A DNA stretch of 64,000 nucleotides, from assembly GCA_022071945.1 (NCBI GenBank), contig JAJVIN010000023.1:62001-126000 (forward strand). Direction: 5' to 3'. This document shows positions 8,997 through 18,673 of the stretch, in pieces. A model generated the notes under the pieces. It made no database searches, was not told the origin of the DNA, and saw nothing but the letters and a program-made list of their open reading frames with translations. Source of the DNA: Thermoanaerobaculia bacterium. Lineage in GTDB: Bacteria > Acidobacteriota > Thermoanaerobaculia > UBA5066. Within the stretch, counting starts at the first letter, position 1. The number at the start of each line of letters is the position of its first letter. The translations under genes were made by a program, and so were the position numbers.

Positions 8997-10466
8997 CTAT
9001 AGCTTCCCAATTCTTTCAGGATCCGGCCACGGGAAGTCAAATCTGAAGCCTTCGCGGAAGAGGGTCGAGAGCCGCTGGGGACGCTCACGAAGTCGTTGAA
9101 TCAAGGTCGTCAGATCCGGAAGTCCGAGGGCGCCTACGAGATTTTCCGCTTGGCTCTTGTACTCAGCTTCCGCCACGAAGCGGGGGACGGATCGACCGAC
9201 GTGGATCGTGCTCCAGGCACGCCAGTTCAAGAACGTCGGTGGTTCTGCTGGCTCGAGTTCTGATCGCAGGTAGAGCAGGTAGTCGGCGTCCGTGAATTCC
9301 TGAAAGGGGGAGATCGCAGAAAGTGCGCCGGAAGAATGGCGCTCTTTCAGGAGATCTCCGTGGATCGAAATACGACGCATCTCGAGTCTGGTGTTGCGCG
9401 CGTGAAGTAGCTCGACGTTCACGGAGACGTCGTAAAAGCGTACGAGCCTCGCCACGAAATCGCGATCCCGTGGGTTGTAGATACCCTGGCCGAGGAGATC
9501 TGAAATCAGGCTCCACCGCCGATCGCGAAGCAGGAAAGCGAACAGCATGACGAAGAACTCGTGCCCCAAGAACCTATAGAAGTCATAGTCCGTCTGGTGT
9601 TCGGGACCGCCCCCGATGGGCTTGTGCTGGTACCGCTCCAGGAAGAGACCCCATTCTCCGTACAGGCTTCTGGCTGCGTCTTGGCCACCGTGGACCGAGA
9701 TCGCCTCGCAGAGTCGGGCGAATTCGGCGGCGAGCGGGATCGTCTTCTCGATCGACTGGAAAAGCACCTCATCCATCTCGCAGCCCTCGGTCCACACTGG
9801 CGCGATCTGTGCGAGGCGCTGCATGAAATCCCCGATATAGGCCCGAGCCAGAGGCCCCTGGCTTGGCAGGCGCCCCTCGATCGCGCGCTCGAGCGGAGAT
9901 ATGGCACCCGGTCTCGGCGGTTCAGAGGCCTCCACCTTCAGTAGGATGGTTCTTATCGCCTCGTCGAGAGATCTCTCGAGTTCCCGGCGAACGGTTTTCC
10001 TCTCCTGGATAGCCTTCTCGCGTTCAGGGCTACCCTCCTCCGGCAGAGGTTGAAGCACGTAAGGCAAGGCGCGCCGCTGTTTCAAGTCAAAGGGAAGATC
10101 CACGATGCTTCCGACAGCGGTGTTCGTGACCATGACGATCCGATCCCAGCCGAGGGACCGGATGGCGTATCCGAGTTCGAGGAGAACGTTCGGATTTGGT
10201 GTCCTGCGTCCCTCGAACTCCCTTGGGTGAATCAGCGAGACGTCCGCAACGAACACGTCTGCCGCAGCAATCTTCTCGAGGATGGATGTCGCGATGTCTG
10301 GTGAACCGGGAAGTCCTCTGGTATCACGGTCGATAACCGGATCAACCTGGAGGCTGTCATCTTGGCGGATTGCCTTGGCGACGTTCTCCAGTGCGGTCTG
10401 GATGAAGGTCCTGTTCGTCGAGTTCGGCAAGTCGGACTGCCACGAGTAGAAGATGCTGCGTTGCAT
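8997..10466 (-). CDS. TIR-like domain protein, probable defence or signalling protein, 489 aa
   Basis: The ATG is at 10466. The N-terminal 150 residues form a Rossmann-like domain opening 'RSIFYSWQSDLP', then 'VIDRDTRGLPGSPDI', 'VFVADVS' and 'NPNVLLELGYAIRSLG'. The 'NVxxELG' segment and the SWQSD strand resemble TIR and CAP12-like nucleotide-binding domains used as NADases or effectors in anti-phage systems, so E in 'LLELG' may be catalytic. The remaining 340 residues are mostly helical with no family I recognise; they could be the sensor part. It is transcribed towards the upstream defence genes, so it is a separate unit in the same island. The enzymatic activity is an inference. Confidence 0.65.
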   Translation of the reverse strand: MQRSIFYSWQSDLPNSTNRTFIQTALENVAKAIRQDDSLQVDPVIDRDTRGLPGSPDIATSILEKIAAADVFVADVSLIHPREFEGRRTPNPNVLLELGYAIRSLGWDRIVMVTNTAVGSIVDLPFDLKQRRALPYVLQPLPEEGSPEREKAIQERKTVRRELERSLDEAIRTILLKVEASEPPRPGAISPLERAIEGRLPSQGPLARAYIGDFMQRLAQIAPVWTEGCEMDEVLFQSIEKTIPLAAEFARLCEAISVHGGQDAARSLYGEWGLFLERYQHKPIGGGPEHQTDYDFYRFLGHEFFVMLFAFLLRDRRWSLISDLLGQGIYNPRDRDFVARLVRFYDVSVNVELLHARNTRLEMRRISIHGDLLKERHSSGALSAISPFQEFTDADYLLYLRSELEPAEPPTFLNWRAWSTIHVGRSVPRFVAEAEYKSQAENLVGALGLPDLTTLIQRLRERPQRLSTLFREGFRFDFPWPDPERIGKL

Positions 10467-10613
10467 GCATCAATACTGCCCGATTTCGGGATCTGAGCGA
10501 ATACGGGGAGATTGTTTACACGATGAGTCTGCAGAGGCTCCCCACCAGGTGAAGGTCAAAGGGTTTTTGGGGAGGACTGGGCAGAACCTCCCATTGTGTG
10601 TCTGTCTCGGTAT

Positions 10614-10928
10614 CTACCGACCTTGCGCGAACGCGGTCAGCGCGAAACCCACAACCGTGAGGATGACGATCTCGGCGATCGCCGTGAAGACGAGGTGCCG
10701 GATGGTCCGGCGTGGCGTCGTCTTCGCCTCGTCCCGGCGCTCGCCGGCAGCAGCGCTGCCGACCGGTGCGGCCGGGAGACCGTGGTGACTGCGGGGGAAA
10801 TGAACCCGCACGATCGTGAGATCGAAGTCGCCTCCAGCAGTGAACAGGAAGGCGGTACGGCCGTTCGAGGGACCCTCATCGGGTCGCGACGAGGTCGGGA
10901 CCACCTCCACGGTCACGTCCCCGCTCAT
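10614..10928 (-). CDS. Small tail-anchored membrane protein, unknown function
   Basis: 104 aa. The start overlaps the stop of the upstream minus-strand gene as ATGA (10925-10928), indicating translational coupling. A soluble, weakly conserved-looking N-terminal part is followed by one hydrophobic helix at the extreme C-terminus ('LVFTAIAEIVILTVVGFAL') and a short 'AFAQGR' tail, so it may be tail-anchored. No family recognised. Support comes from the exact overlap and the clean membrane helix, not from homology. Confidence 0.5.
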   Translation of the reverse strand: MSGDVTVEVVPTSSRPDEGPSNGRTAFLFTAGGDFDLTIVRVHFPRSHHGLPAAPVGSAAAGERRDEAKTTPRRTIRHLVFTAIAEIVILTVVGFALTAFAQGR

Positions 10929-11341
10929 ACGCGAGCGGGGGCCTTTGCCCATCGCGAGAACCCCGGGTAGTCGATCTCCAGATCGTCGGCGAGGTCGGGG
11001 TTGACCTCGAGGTAGTCGACCTGCCCGAACGCGGGTGGCCGCGGGTCGGGGATGCCGTCGTCCACATCCGGAACGACCTGGCGAGCGTGCCGCTCTTCAC
11101 GGAGGGCGCGGCGGAAGCTCGCGATACGTCCCTCGGCCGTCGTGGGGAGCCCGGCCGAGCGAGGGAGGCGGCTGAACCGCCAGGGGTGGAGCGCGGTGAA
11201 GACCTCGGAGAGGTGGCTGTACGCGCGCTCGGGCGACAGCGATTCGCAGGGGGTTCCGTCGGCGTGCAGCGCGCGCCAGGCGGGGGTCCTGCTGAACATC
11301 GACGCGAACTTCCTATGGAGCTCTCGTTGCTGGATGGTCAT
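10925..11341 (-). CDS. Hypothetical protein coupled to the small membrane protein, 138 aa
   Basis: I chose the ATG at 11341 ('MTIQQRELH') because the upstream in-frame sequence is arginine-rich shadow. The protein is rich in Arg, Pro and Trp, with a C-terminal acidic stretch ('VDYLEVNPDLADDLEIDYPGF'). It ends in an ATGA overlap with the next gene. The 218 bp between this start and the J-domain gene at 11560 form a divergent promoter region; no clear -35/-10 pair stands out. Function unknown. Confidence 0.5.
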   Translation of the reverse strand: MTIQQRELHRKFASMFSRTPAWRALHADGTPCESLSPERAYSHLSEVFTALHPWRFSRLPRSAGLPTTAEGRIASFRRALREERHARQVVPDVDDGIPDPRPPAFGQVDYLEVNPDLADDLEIDYPGFSRWAKAPARV

Positions 11342-11559
11342 AGAAGTGGGGGTCAGTGAATTGAGAAAGAGCGGCGTCCGGGCCCCGCCGTGGGGGTGTG
11401 TCGAACACAGGCTTTGCCCAGCCTCGACGTGGAATATGTGGCGTCTGGACGCCATCCGCAATTCCTGATCTCGTCGAACCGTGCGGAATGGAGCCCTGGG
11501 TCTTGAACCACCGCCGGAAATGAAGGTACGGTAGAAGACACCCCCTCCCACCCGCCCCC

Positions 11560-12219
11560 ATGCCCCGCTCCAAACCCGAGTACAGCGACGACCTGAACCA
11601 AGGGGTCGACTACCTCGAACTCCTCGGCGTGGACGAGACCGCGTCTGCCGAGGATGTCGTCTCAGCGTTCCGCGCGAAGATCCGCGCCGTCCACCCTGAC
11701 CTGAACGGCGGGAGGCACGACCCCGACGCCGTCGGCAGGATCGCCCGCGCCAGGAAGACCCTCACCGGGGAGAATCGGGAGGCGTACCTCAAAGCGCGAG
11801 AGGCGAAGCGCGAGGCGCAACGGGAGGCCTCTCGGCCCCAGCCGAATGCAGCCCCGGAGAGTCATGCAACTGCCCCTAATGCTTCAGAGGGAGCCCAAGA
11901 CGATGCCCACGCCCGGGTCTGGAAGTGGGCGACGGAGGAATTCCGGCGGAAGACCGCGGCGGAAGCGAGGCGCCGAGCAACCGAACCCCGACCCCGGCCG
12001 GAGTACCAAACTCCCAGGACTGCGCCGGACAACCGGGACGCTGAGGCCTGTCAGCGAGTCGTGGAGGAGGCCCTTCGGCACATGTGGGAGCGGCAGCGCG
12101 GATCCGAGTCGCCAGGGAGGGGGATTCCGTCACCCCAAGCGCGTCCGAGATCTGACGAAATCATCCGAGACGCCCATCGCCGAATGGCGGAGGACCGTGC
12201 CAAGAAACGGTGGCAGTGA
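11560..12219 (+). CDS. J-domain (DnaJ-like) protein without other DnaJ domains
   Basis: The N-terminal 60 residues are a J-domain: 'DYLELLGVDETASAEDVVSAF' then the HPD triad in 'AVHPDLNGG', the element that stimulates DnaK ATPase. There is no G/F region, zinc finger or C-terminal substrate-binding domain. The remaining 150 residues are highly charged and low complexity (many R, E, P), perhaps a disordered tail with short helices. It is therefore a type III J-protein, which would direct DnaK to a particular client. It sits alone at the right edge of the accessory island. A low-quality GTG reading frame follows from 12221. Confidence 0.8.
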   Translation: MPRSKPEYSDDLNQGVDYLELLGVDETASAEDVVSAFRAKIRAVHPDLNGGRHDPDAVGRIARARKTLTGENREAYLKAREAKREAQREASRPQPNAAPESHATAPNASEGAQDDAHARVWKWATEEFRRKTAAEARRRATEPRPRPEYQTPRTAPDNRDAEACQRVVEEALRHMWERQRGSESPGRGIPSPQARPRSDEIIRDAHRRMAEDRAKKRWQ

Positions 12220-12355
12220 CGTGCTCGACGAGATCCAGCGGCAGACCCTGGAGTTCCGCGACGAGGACAGACGATCAAGCGAAGAGATTCTGAGGCGGAA
12301 ACGGTTCAGATGGCGCTTGGCGTTGCCTTGACCCGGAAGGCGTTTCAGCCTCTGA

Positions 12356-12527
12356 ACCTTAATGTCCTGACCTTAACGAGCAGAAGAAACTGGATGGCCG
12401 TTCCGACACCAACGGACCTCCATCGCCGTTCTGGGTGGCCTCGAGAGGGAATCCCTGCCGTCAGGACCCATCAAAAGGGGTCAAACGTCTTCAAACCTTA
12501 ACGCCGACCTTAATTTCACGACCTTAA
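12356..12527 (+). repeat. Five direct copies of ACCTTAA next to tRNA-fMet
   Basis: Identical same-strand heptamers start at 12356, 12370, 12495, 12507 and 12521. Spacings of 12-14 bp within the two groups are close to helical repeats. The block lies in the otherwise empty stretch between the J-domain gene and the tRNA. It could be binding sites for a recombinase or recombination directionality factor, or for a regulator. Nothing else is recognisable in 12332-12543. Confidence 0.5.
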
Positions 12528-12543
12528 CGGCCTGGAAAGAGAA

Positions 12544-12572
12544 GAGGCGCCAGTCTAAGTGACTGGCGCCTC
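12544..12572 (-). terminator. Rho-independent terminator of tRNA-fMet
   Basis: A perfect 11-bp stem (GAGGCGCCAGT / ACTGGCGCCTC) with a 7-nt loop starts 10 nt beyond the tRNA 3' end. In the transcribed (minus) direction it is followed by the pyrimidine run TTCTCTTTCC. Confidence 0.75.
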
Positions 12573-12582
12573 AGGACTTATA

Positions 12583-12659
<77 letters not shown>

Positions 12660-12752
12660 TCGGGAGAGCGAAGGTAAGCGATTCGGGTCTTCTTGTCAAC
12701 CGGGAAGGAGCCCGGGAGAACGGAAAACCGCTGCTCGCCGTACCATCCCCGG

Positions 12753-13214
12753 ATGGGACTTTTCTCCTCGACGCACCTGAAGCCGGGAGACCCGGCGCCC
12801 GACTTCACCCTCGACGACCAGAACGGAAAACCCGTCACCCTTTCCCGCCTCCGTGGACGCCGGATCGTCCTCTACTTCTATCCCAAGGCCGACACGCCGG
12901 GATGTACCAAGGAGGCCTGCAATTTCCGCGAGGCTTCGCCCCGATACCCGGCGGACGTCACGGTCCTCGGCGTCTCCAAAGACACGGTCGAGTCCCAGGG
13001 CGCCTTCAGCTCGAAGTTCTCGCTGAACTTCCCTCTTCTCGCGGACGCGGACGGGTCCGTGATCAAGGCGTACGGTGTCGACATCCTCTTCGGCTTCGCA
13101 AAACGGAAGACGTTCCTCATCGACAGCACCGGGAAAATCGCCCGCGTGTTCGAGTCCGTCGATCCCGCGCTTCACGCCGAAGAAGTTCTCGAAGCGCTCG
13201 GCGCAGTTCGCTAA
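12753..13214 (+). CDS. bcp: Thioredoxin-dependent peroxiredoxin, Bcp/PrxQ family
   Basis: This thiol peroxidase reduces hydrogen peroxide and organic peroxides in the cytoplasm using thioredoxin. The peroxidatic site is 'TPGCTKEAC': the first Cys is catalytic and the second, five residues on, is the usual resolving Cys of atypical 2-Cys PrxQ proteins. The N-terminal 'LKPGDPAPDFTL' is typical. Starting at ATG 12753 gives 153 aa, the normal length; the upstream in-frame extension to 12693 runs towards the tRNA and is discarded. It is probably a single-gene unit, convergent with ftsB. Confidence 0.95.
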   Translation: MGLFSSTHLKPGDPAPDFTLDDQNGKPVTLSRLRGRRIVLYFYPKADTPGCTKEACNFREASPRYPADVTVLGVSKDTVESQGAFSSKFSLNFPLLADADGSVIKAYGVDILFGFAKRKTFLIDSTGKIARVFESVDPALHAEEVLEALGAVR

Positions 13215-13223
13215 GGCCAGCCG

Positions 13224-13538
13224 TCACTCCACGCCGGAAACCGGCGTCGGGGTGGCCCGTGCCTTCCAGTCCGGAGGCAGGACGATCACGATGTCGTCCG
13301 GCCGGACCAGATTCAGCTCTTCCCTCACGATCTTCTCGGCGGCGGCCGGATCGCTCTTCAGGCGCCGGACCTCTTCCTCGAGCCGTTCGTTGTCGGCCGC
13401 GATCCTGGAAATCTCGGCCTGCATCAGAGAGAGCCGCTCCTTCTGCTTTTTCGCTTCCAGGATTCCCCGGTCCCCGAACAGGAAGACCGCCAGGAGCGCC
13501 ACGGAGACGCAGAGAGACCCCAGGAGGTACGTCGTCAT
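13224..13538 (-). CDS. ftsB: FtsB/DivIC-like septum formation initiator
   Basis: One N-terminal membrane helix ('MTTYLLGSLCVSVALLAVFLF') is followed by a coiled coil ('MQAEISRIAADNERLEEEVRRL') and the short C-terminal region 'EKIVREELNLVRPDDIVIVLP', the classic FtsB/DivIC layout. It would bridge FtsL and FtsQ at the division site. The ATG at 13538 gives 104 aa, the usual size. An in-frame extension from TTG 13679 would add a 47-residue basic cytoplasmic tail and cannot be excluded. It lies just downstream of eno on the same strand, an eno-ftsB order common in bacteria. Confidence 0.85.
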   Translation of the reverse strand: MTTYLLGSLCVSVALLAVFLFGDRGILEAKKQKERLSLMQAEISRIAADNERLEEEVRRLKSDPAAAEKIVREELNLVRPDDIVIVLPPDWKARATPTPVSGVE

Positions 13539-13705
13539 CCGGACCGGGCCCCGGTCCGGGCGCGCGCCGGGCACGGCACTGCCGCGGTCCGTCTGCCTCG
13601 TGACCTCGGGAATGGGCCGTCCTCCCGGCATGGTGGGCCGGGAGGACGGCCGCTTCGTGACAATCCTCTGGAATCTCAAGATCGCGTCAAGGAGTCCCTA
13701 TCGCC

Positions 13706-15100
<1,395 letters not shown>

Positions 15101-15218
15101 CTAGCCTTCCAGGAGATGAGTTTTCGGCCCAGGCAGAGAAACCCGGAGTTCCGGCCCCCGAGGCTGGGACCCCGGTCCATTCCTTGCCAAGGAGTGAGAT
15201 CCTTGACCCCCGGACACG

Positions 15219-16184
15219 ATGAAGCCGACTCTCCTTTCAGCCGCCTTCCTTGCCCTCTTGGCGTGCTCCCCATCCGCGGGCCCACAGCCGGGAACATCCC
15301 TTCTCTCGCCCGTGCCCGTGGTGCGGCTCGGCAGGGAGCGGAGCACCGCCTTTCCCTACCAGGAGCCCCATGCCCAGGCCAAGGCTGCGCTCCTGCGTCA
15401 GATCAACTGGGAAAGGCGCGCCAACGGCGCCCCCGAACTCCTTTACGACCCGCGGGGAGCCCGAGTGGGAGACGAGTTCTGCCTCGACTCGATCGCAAAC
15501 CGGACCGCGGGGCACTGGGACCTCGCCGGCCGCGCCCCCTACCTTCGCTGGGCCCTTCTCGGAGGCGTCGACTACCACGCCCAGAACTTCGCCTCACGCT
15601 CGGAATCACCTGGCCCCCTGAAGGCCTCCATGGAGAAGCTGCTCCTCGACAGCCACGCCCTCTTCATGGCCGAAAAGCCGCCCAACGACGGACACCGGAA
15701 GACCGTTCTCGATCCCTCCTGGACGCACGTCGGCATCGGTGCCGCGGCGGAAGGCGGAGAGCTCCGCATGACCGAGGAGTACAGCCGCCAGGAGCTGGAG
15801 TGGATCGAGCTCCCGGCGCGTCCCCTGGCGTCCGGGGAGACCGCGACCTTCGCCGGTAAGCTGCCACCCGGGTGGAACCTCCTCGCCGTGGACATCTGCT
15901 ACGAGCGCCCGCCGCAGCCCATGACCCGGGCCCGGATCGCGGCCCTCAATGCCTACGGCTATCCACCGACCGTCAGGAAGCTCAGGGCAAAGCTCTCGAC
16001 CGGTCAGAGGTACGGCGAGGGCGGCACGGGAGACATCGACGTCAGCCCGGCTGGGATCTTCCGCGTCTCCTTCGTGCCCGGCTTTGGACGCGGCCACTAC
16101 TACATCCTGACTTACGCGGGTCCGGGCAACATCTTCGGCCGCCCCCTCACCCCGGTGACCGGGGCCCTCATACGAGTCGAGTAG
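15219..16184 (+). CDS. CAP/SCP-domain secreted lipoprotein, 321 aa
   Basis: The N-terminus is a signal peptide with a lipobox-like 'ALLAC' (Cys16), so it is probably anchored in a membrane. Residues about 45-195 resemble a bacterial CAP (SCP/PR1, YkwD-like) domain: 'QINWERRANGAPEL', 'NRTAGHWDLAG', 'DSHALFMAEKPPNDGHRKTVLDPSWTHVGIG'. The conserved His residues and the 'GHR..ILD..W..VGIG' block are recognisable. The C-terminal 120 residues form an additional beta-rich domain. CAP proteins are often lipid- or wall-associated; no enzymatic role can be assigned. Confidence 0.82.
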   Translation: MKPTLLSAAFLALLACSPSAGPQPGTSLLSPVPVVRLGRERSTAFPYQEPHAQAKAALLRQINWERRANGAPELLYDPRGARVGDEFCLDSIANRTAGHWDLAGRAPYLRWALLGGVDYHAQNFASRSESPGPLKASMEKLLLDSHALFMAEKPPNDGHRKTVLDPSWTHVGIGAAAEGGELRMTEEYSRQELEWIELPARPLASGETATFAGKLPPGWNLLAVDICYERPPQPMTRARIAALNAYGYPPTVRKLRAKLSTGQRYGEGGTGDIDVSPAGIFRVSFVPGFGRGHYYILTYAGPGNIFGRPLTPVTGALIRVE

Positions 16185-16189
16185 GCCCC

Positions 16190-16468
16190 GTGCGGCACAT
16201 CCTCGTTTCCACCAGAGACCCCGAGTGGATCGAATCCTGGCGAGACAGCTCCCCGGCCGACGCGGCCGTCGTCTCGACGGCAGGAATCGACGAGACCGTC
16301 GAGACGGTTGGCCGTTCCGCCCGGATCGACGCGATCGTCACCGATTCCCCTGAGGTCGTCTCGGCAATCCGCGAGGAGATCCCCGGGACCTTCCCCGTTC
16401 TGCTCTTCGAGGAGGGTTCACCGCCCAGGTGGGACGAGGTCGACGCGGCTACCTGCTGGAGGGCATGA
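16190..16468 (+). CDS. 92-aa protein resembling a degenerate receiver fragment
   Basis: It starts at a GTG 6 bp after the CAP gene. The beta-alpha pattern is 'RHILVSTRDPEWIESW', then 'RIDAIVTDSPEVVSAIREE', then 'FPVLLFEEG', reminiscent of the first three beta strands of a response-regulator receiver with an Asp in 'VTDS' but without the acidic pair or the Lys. Its end overlaps the convergent membrane-protein gene by 20 bp. No family assigned; it could be a truncated receiver or unrelated. Confidence 0.4.
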   Translation: MRHILVSTRDPEWIESWRDSSPADAAVVSTAGIDETVETVGRSARIDAIVTDSPEVVSAIREEIPGTFPVLLFEEGSPPRWDEVDAATCWRA

Positions 16469-16775
16469 CGGCAACGATCGCAAGGCCGAGCAAGGCGAGG
16501 CTGAAGGCCGCGGCCATGATCACGGGCGCGCCAGCCGGCACGCTCGGCGCCAGCCACTTCTTCCCGATCCAGGCGCCGATTCCGCCGGAAACGACGCCCG
16601 TGAATACGGAAACCACGACCGCAAAGGTCACGAGGACCGGAAACGCCTGGCGTTCGCTGAAGCCGTTGAGAACCACGATGAGGGCGAAACCGAAGACGGC
16701 CCCGAAACCCAAGCAGACGAGCCAGAGACCTCCCATCGCGGCCAACAGGATGATCCATGCGAGAACGGGATTCAC
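16449..16775 (-). CDS. Small multi-pass membrane protein, unknown function
   Basis: 108 aa from ATG 16775, almost entirely hydrophobic. I count three membrane helices: 'LAWIILLAAMGGLWLVCLGFG', 'FPVLVTFAVVVSVFTGVVSG' and 'PVIMAAAFSLALLGLAIVAV', with glycine-rich linkers. No motif points to a function. It is isolated between the CAP gene (convergent) and a large secreted-protein gene on the same strand. Confidence 0.6.
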   Translation of the reverse strand: MNPVLAWIILLAAMGGLWLVCLGFGAVFGFALIVVLNGFSERQAFPVLVTFAVVVSVFTGVVSGGIGAWIGKKWLAPSVPAGAPVIMAAAFSLALLGLAIVAVMPSSR

Positions 16776-16814
16776 GGCCTCGAGTGTACCGTTTCCGTTC
16801 GCCGCCTTGACCGC

Positions 16815-18458
16815 TCACGGGATCCGGGTCGAGTACACCATCATGTAGGTGCCGTCAGGAAGCCGCGCAATCGCCGGATCCTTGACCGCCTCCGATTCCT
16901 TTCCCGCCGAGGGATCCAGCACGAGTCGCTTTCCCGGGTCGGCGGTCCACGTCACCCCGTCGGTCGAGAAGACCGAGTTGATGCCGGGCGTGACGCCCGG
17001 TCCCGGCGGCATGGCATCGAACGTGTAAAAGCGATAGCCCCCGGGGACCGGGATCCCGTTGGCCATCAGCTGGTTCATCCCCCCGGCCTTGACGGCGATC
17101 TCGTCGACGAAGTTGAAGGTCTTGCCGTCCGTGGAGGTCGCGTGGAGGTTCAATCCAGGGTTGCCCCCGGCGAAGAGGTGCCACGTGCCGCCGATCTTGA
17201 TCGTCGACGGATCGAGCGAAACGCCCGCCGGCGGCGCGAAGGCCACTCCCTTCTTCGTGAAGTTGATCCCGTCCGGGCTCTCTGCGTAATAGGTGCGGGC
17301 CGTCTCCATGCTCCCGTTCTCCGAGCTCGTCACATACAGCCGGAAGGTCCCATCCGGCAGAAGCTGAACGTCCGGGTCGACGGGGGGCCGCATGCCGCTG
17401 AAGCCCGTGAAGACCGCCTTCTTGTACACCCAGGTCTTCCCTCTGTCGGGAGAGATGGCGACGCAGAGCTTGTCCTTCTCGTTTCCGACGGTCCAGCCGA
17501 CGTAGTAGAGGTAGATGAAGCCGCGGGCATCGACGAGCAGGTCGGGAACATCCCCCTGGTCCGTGACGACCTGATTCGTCCGCGTAAACGCGAGCCCATC
17601 CGTGGACGTCGCCACCATCAGCCTCGAGACTCCAGGGCCACTTCGAGCATCCCCCTCGCGGCCCACCGGCGGCGTGAAGTCACTCGTCATGTCGAAAGGA
17701 GGAGCCGGGGCGGCCACTCGCTCGGCCAGCTGGAAGCTGCCGTCATTCGACCCGTTGTCGATCGGCGTCGCGTAGATCAAGACCGACCCCGACGAGACCT
17801 GGCAGAGGATGGAATCGCCCGGCAAGACGCTCGTGCCGATGAAGTCGGAGGCCGCCCGCTGCTGGAACTCGTCGGCCCCGAACGTCCGCTGGCCGCTGCC
17901 GCGGACGAGCCCGCTCGCGTCCTTGACCGTGAAGGTGACCGTGGCCTCTCCACCGACGGAACGGGCGCCGATGTTCAACCGGAAGTCGCCAGAGCCGGGG
18001 AAGAGAAGGACGGCTCGTTCCCCGGTCGACAGGGCTTCCGCCGGCCTGATGGCGGGAACGGAAACCCCTTTCTTCTCTCCCGACTCTCCTTCGTTGTAGA
18101 CGATGGCCTGCAGGACGGGGAGGGTCCCCTCGGTGGCCACTACATCGAGGCTTCCTGACGCCGGCGACAGCCGGAAGCCATCGGCCAGCAGATCCACGAT
18201 CGTTCTCGACTCGCCCGGGAGGAGGGTGTACGTCACGGAAGGGTCCGTCGCGCTCGCAGGCTGCCCCGCGGGATGGAAGACGATCGTCACCCTCGAATTC
18301 GCCTCCGAAGGGTTGTGCAGGAGCACCATCGTCTTCCATGTCCCTCCCGTCGCCGCCGGAGCGCTGGCCGCGCCCGGGATGATCCGGTCAGGCGTCACGG
18401 CGAAGAGAACCGCGGGAAAGAGGCTCGTCAGAATCGCCAGTCGAAGGGCACGCTTCAT
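16815..18458 (-). CDS. Secreted protein: IDN-type beta domain plus sialidase-like propeller
   Basis: 547 aa, starting at ATG 18458 behind a GGAGG. A Sec signal peptide ends about 'LFAVTPD'. Residues about 30-230 match the beta domain shared by several proteins here: 'TMVLLHNPSEANSRVTIVFHP', 'LPGESRTIVDLLADGF' and the end signature 'ATPIDNGSNDGSFQ'. Residues about 260-547 look like a five-bladed glycosidase-type propeller ('ATSTDGLAFTRTNQVV', 'VAISPDRGKTWVYKKAVF', 'YAESPDGINFTKKG', 'VFSTDGVTWTADPGKRL'), with Asp-box-like 'SPDRGKTW' turns. No catalytic set is certain. Probably periplasmic or extracellular. Confidence 0.7.
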   Translation of the reverse strand: MKRALRLAILTSLFPAVLFAVTPDRIIPGAASAPAATGGTWKTMVLLHNPSEANSRVTIVFHPAGQPASATDPSVTYTLLPGESRTIVDLLADGFRLSPASGSLDVVATEGTLPVLQAIVYNEGESGEKKGVSVPAIRPAEALSTGERAVLLFPGSGDFRLNIGARSVGGEATVTFTVKDASGLVRGSGQRTFGADEFQQRAASDFIGTSVLPGDSILCQVSSGSVLIYATPIDNGSNDGSFQLAERVAAPAPPFDMTSDFTPPVGREGDARSGPGVSRLMVATSTDGLAFTRTNQVVTDQGDVPDLLVDARGFIYLYYVGWTVGNEKDKLCVAISPDRGKTWVYKKAVFTGFSGMRPPVDPDVQLLPDGTFRLYVTSSENGSMETARTYYAESPDGINFTKKGVAFAPPAGVSLDPSTIKIGGTWHLFAGGNPGLNLHATSTDGKTFNFVDEIAVKAGGMNQLMANGIPVPGGYRFYTFDAMPPGPGVTPGINSVFSTDGVTWTADPGKRLVLDPSAGKESEAVKDPAIARLPDGTYMMVYSTRIP

Positions 18459-18561
18459 CCCATCACCTCCACGTATCTCGATGCGTAAATGCAGGTGGGG
18501 GCGGAAGACCTTACACGCGGTCCCAATCAGCGAGTCGAGTTCTCGTTACCCGGGAAGACGC

Positions 18562-18666
18562 CCTCACCCCGCGCTTCGCGCGACCCTCTCCCGCGAGTGC
18601 GGGAAAGCGTGATCAGCGAGGTGCCCCTTCTCCCGCGCTCGCGGGAGAAGGGCAGAGAGATGAGGG
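18562..18666. repeat. REP/BIME-like palindromic element
   Basis: The intergenic element has complementary ends (CCCTCA ... TGAGGG), a GCGCTTCGCGC hairpin and a perfect 13-bp stem, CCCTTCTCCCGCG / CGCGGGAGAAGGG (18625-18652, 2-nt loop). It lies between the signal-peptide end of the sialidase-like gene and the stop of the 1097-aa gene, so it may also act as a terminator or mRNA stabiliser. Its left arm is the same family as the insert at 3989-4033. Confidence 0.7.
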
Positions 18667-18673
18667 CCTGTCC

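Noticed and set aside
12221-12331. 36-aa GTG-started ORF directly after the J-domain gene
   Set aside because: Very short, highly charged, no ribosome-binding site and no recognisable pattern.
1-12560. Search for an integrase, transposase or CRISPR array in the island
   Set aside because: I found no recombinase motifs, no regularly spaced repeats of CRISPR size and no IS ends, so the mobile nature of the island rests only on gene content and the tRNA.
15103-15218. Possible leader or RNA upstream of the CAP lipoprotein gene
   Set aside because: No stable hairpin series, riboswitch core or promoter boxes could be defended by eye.
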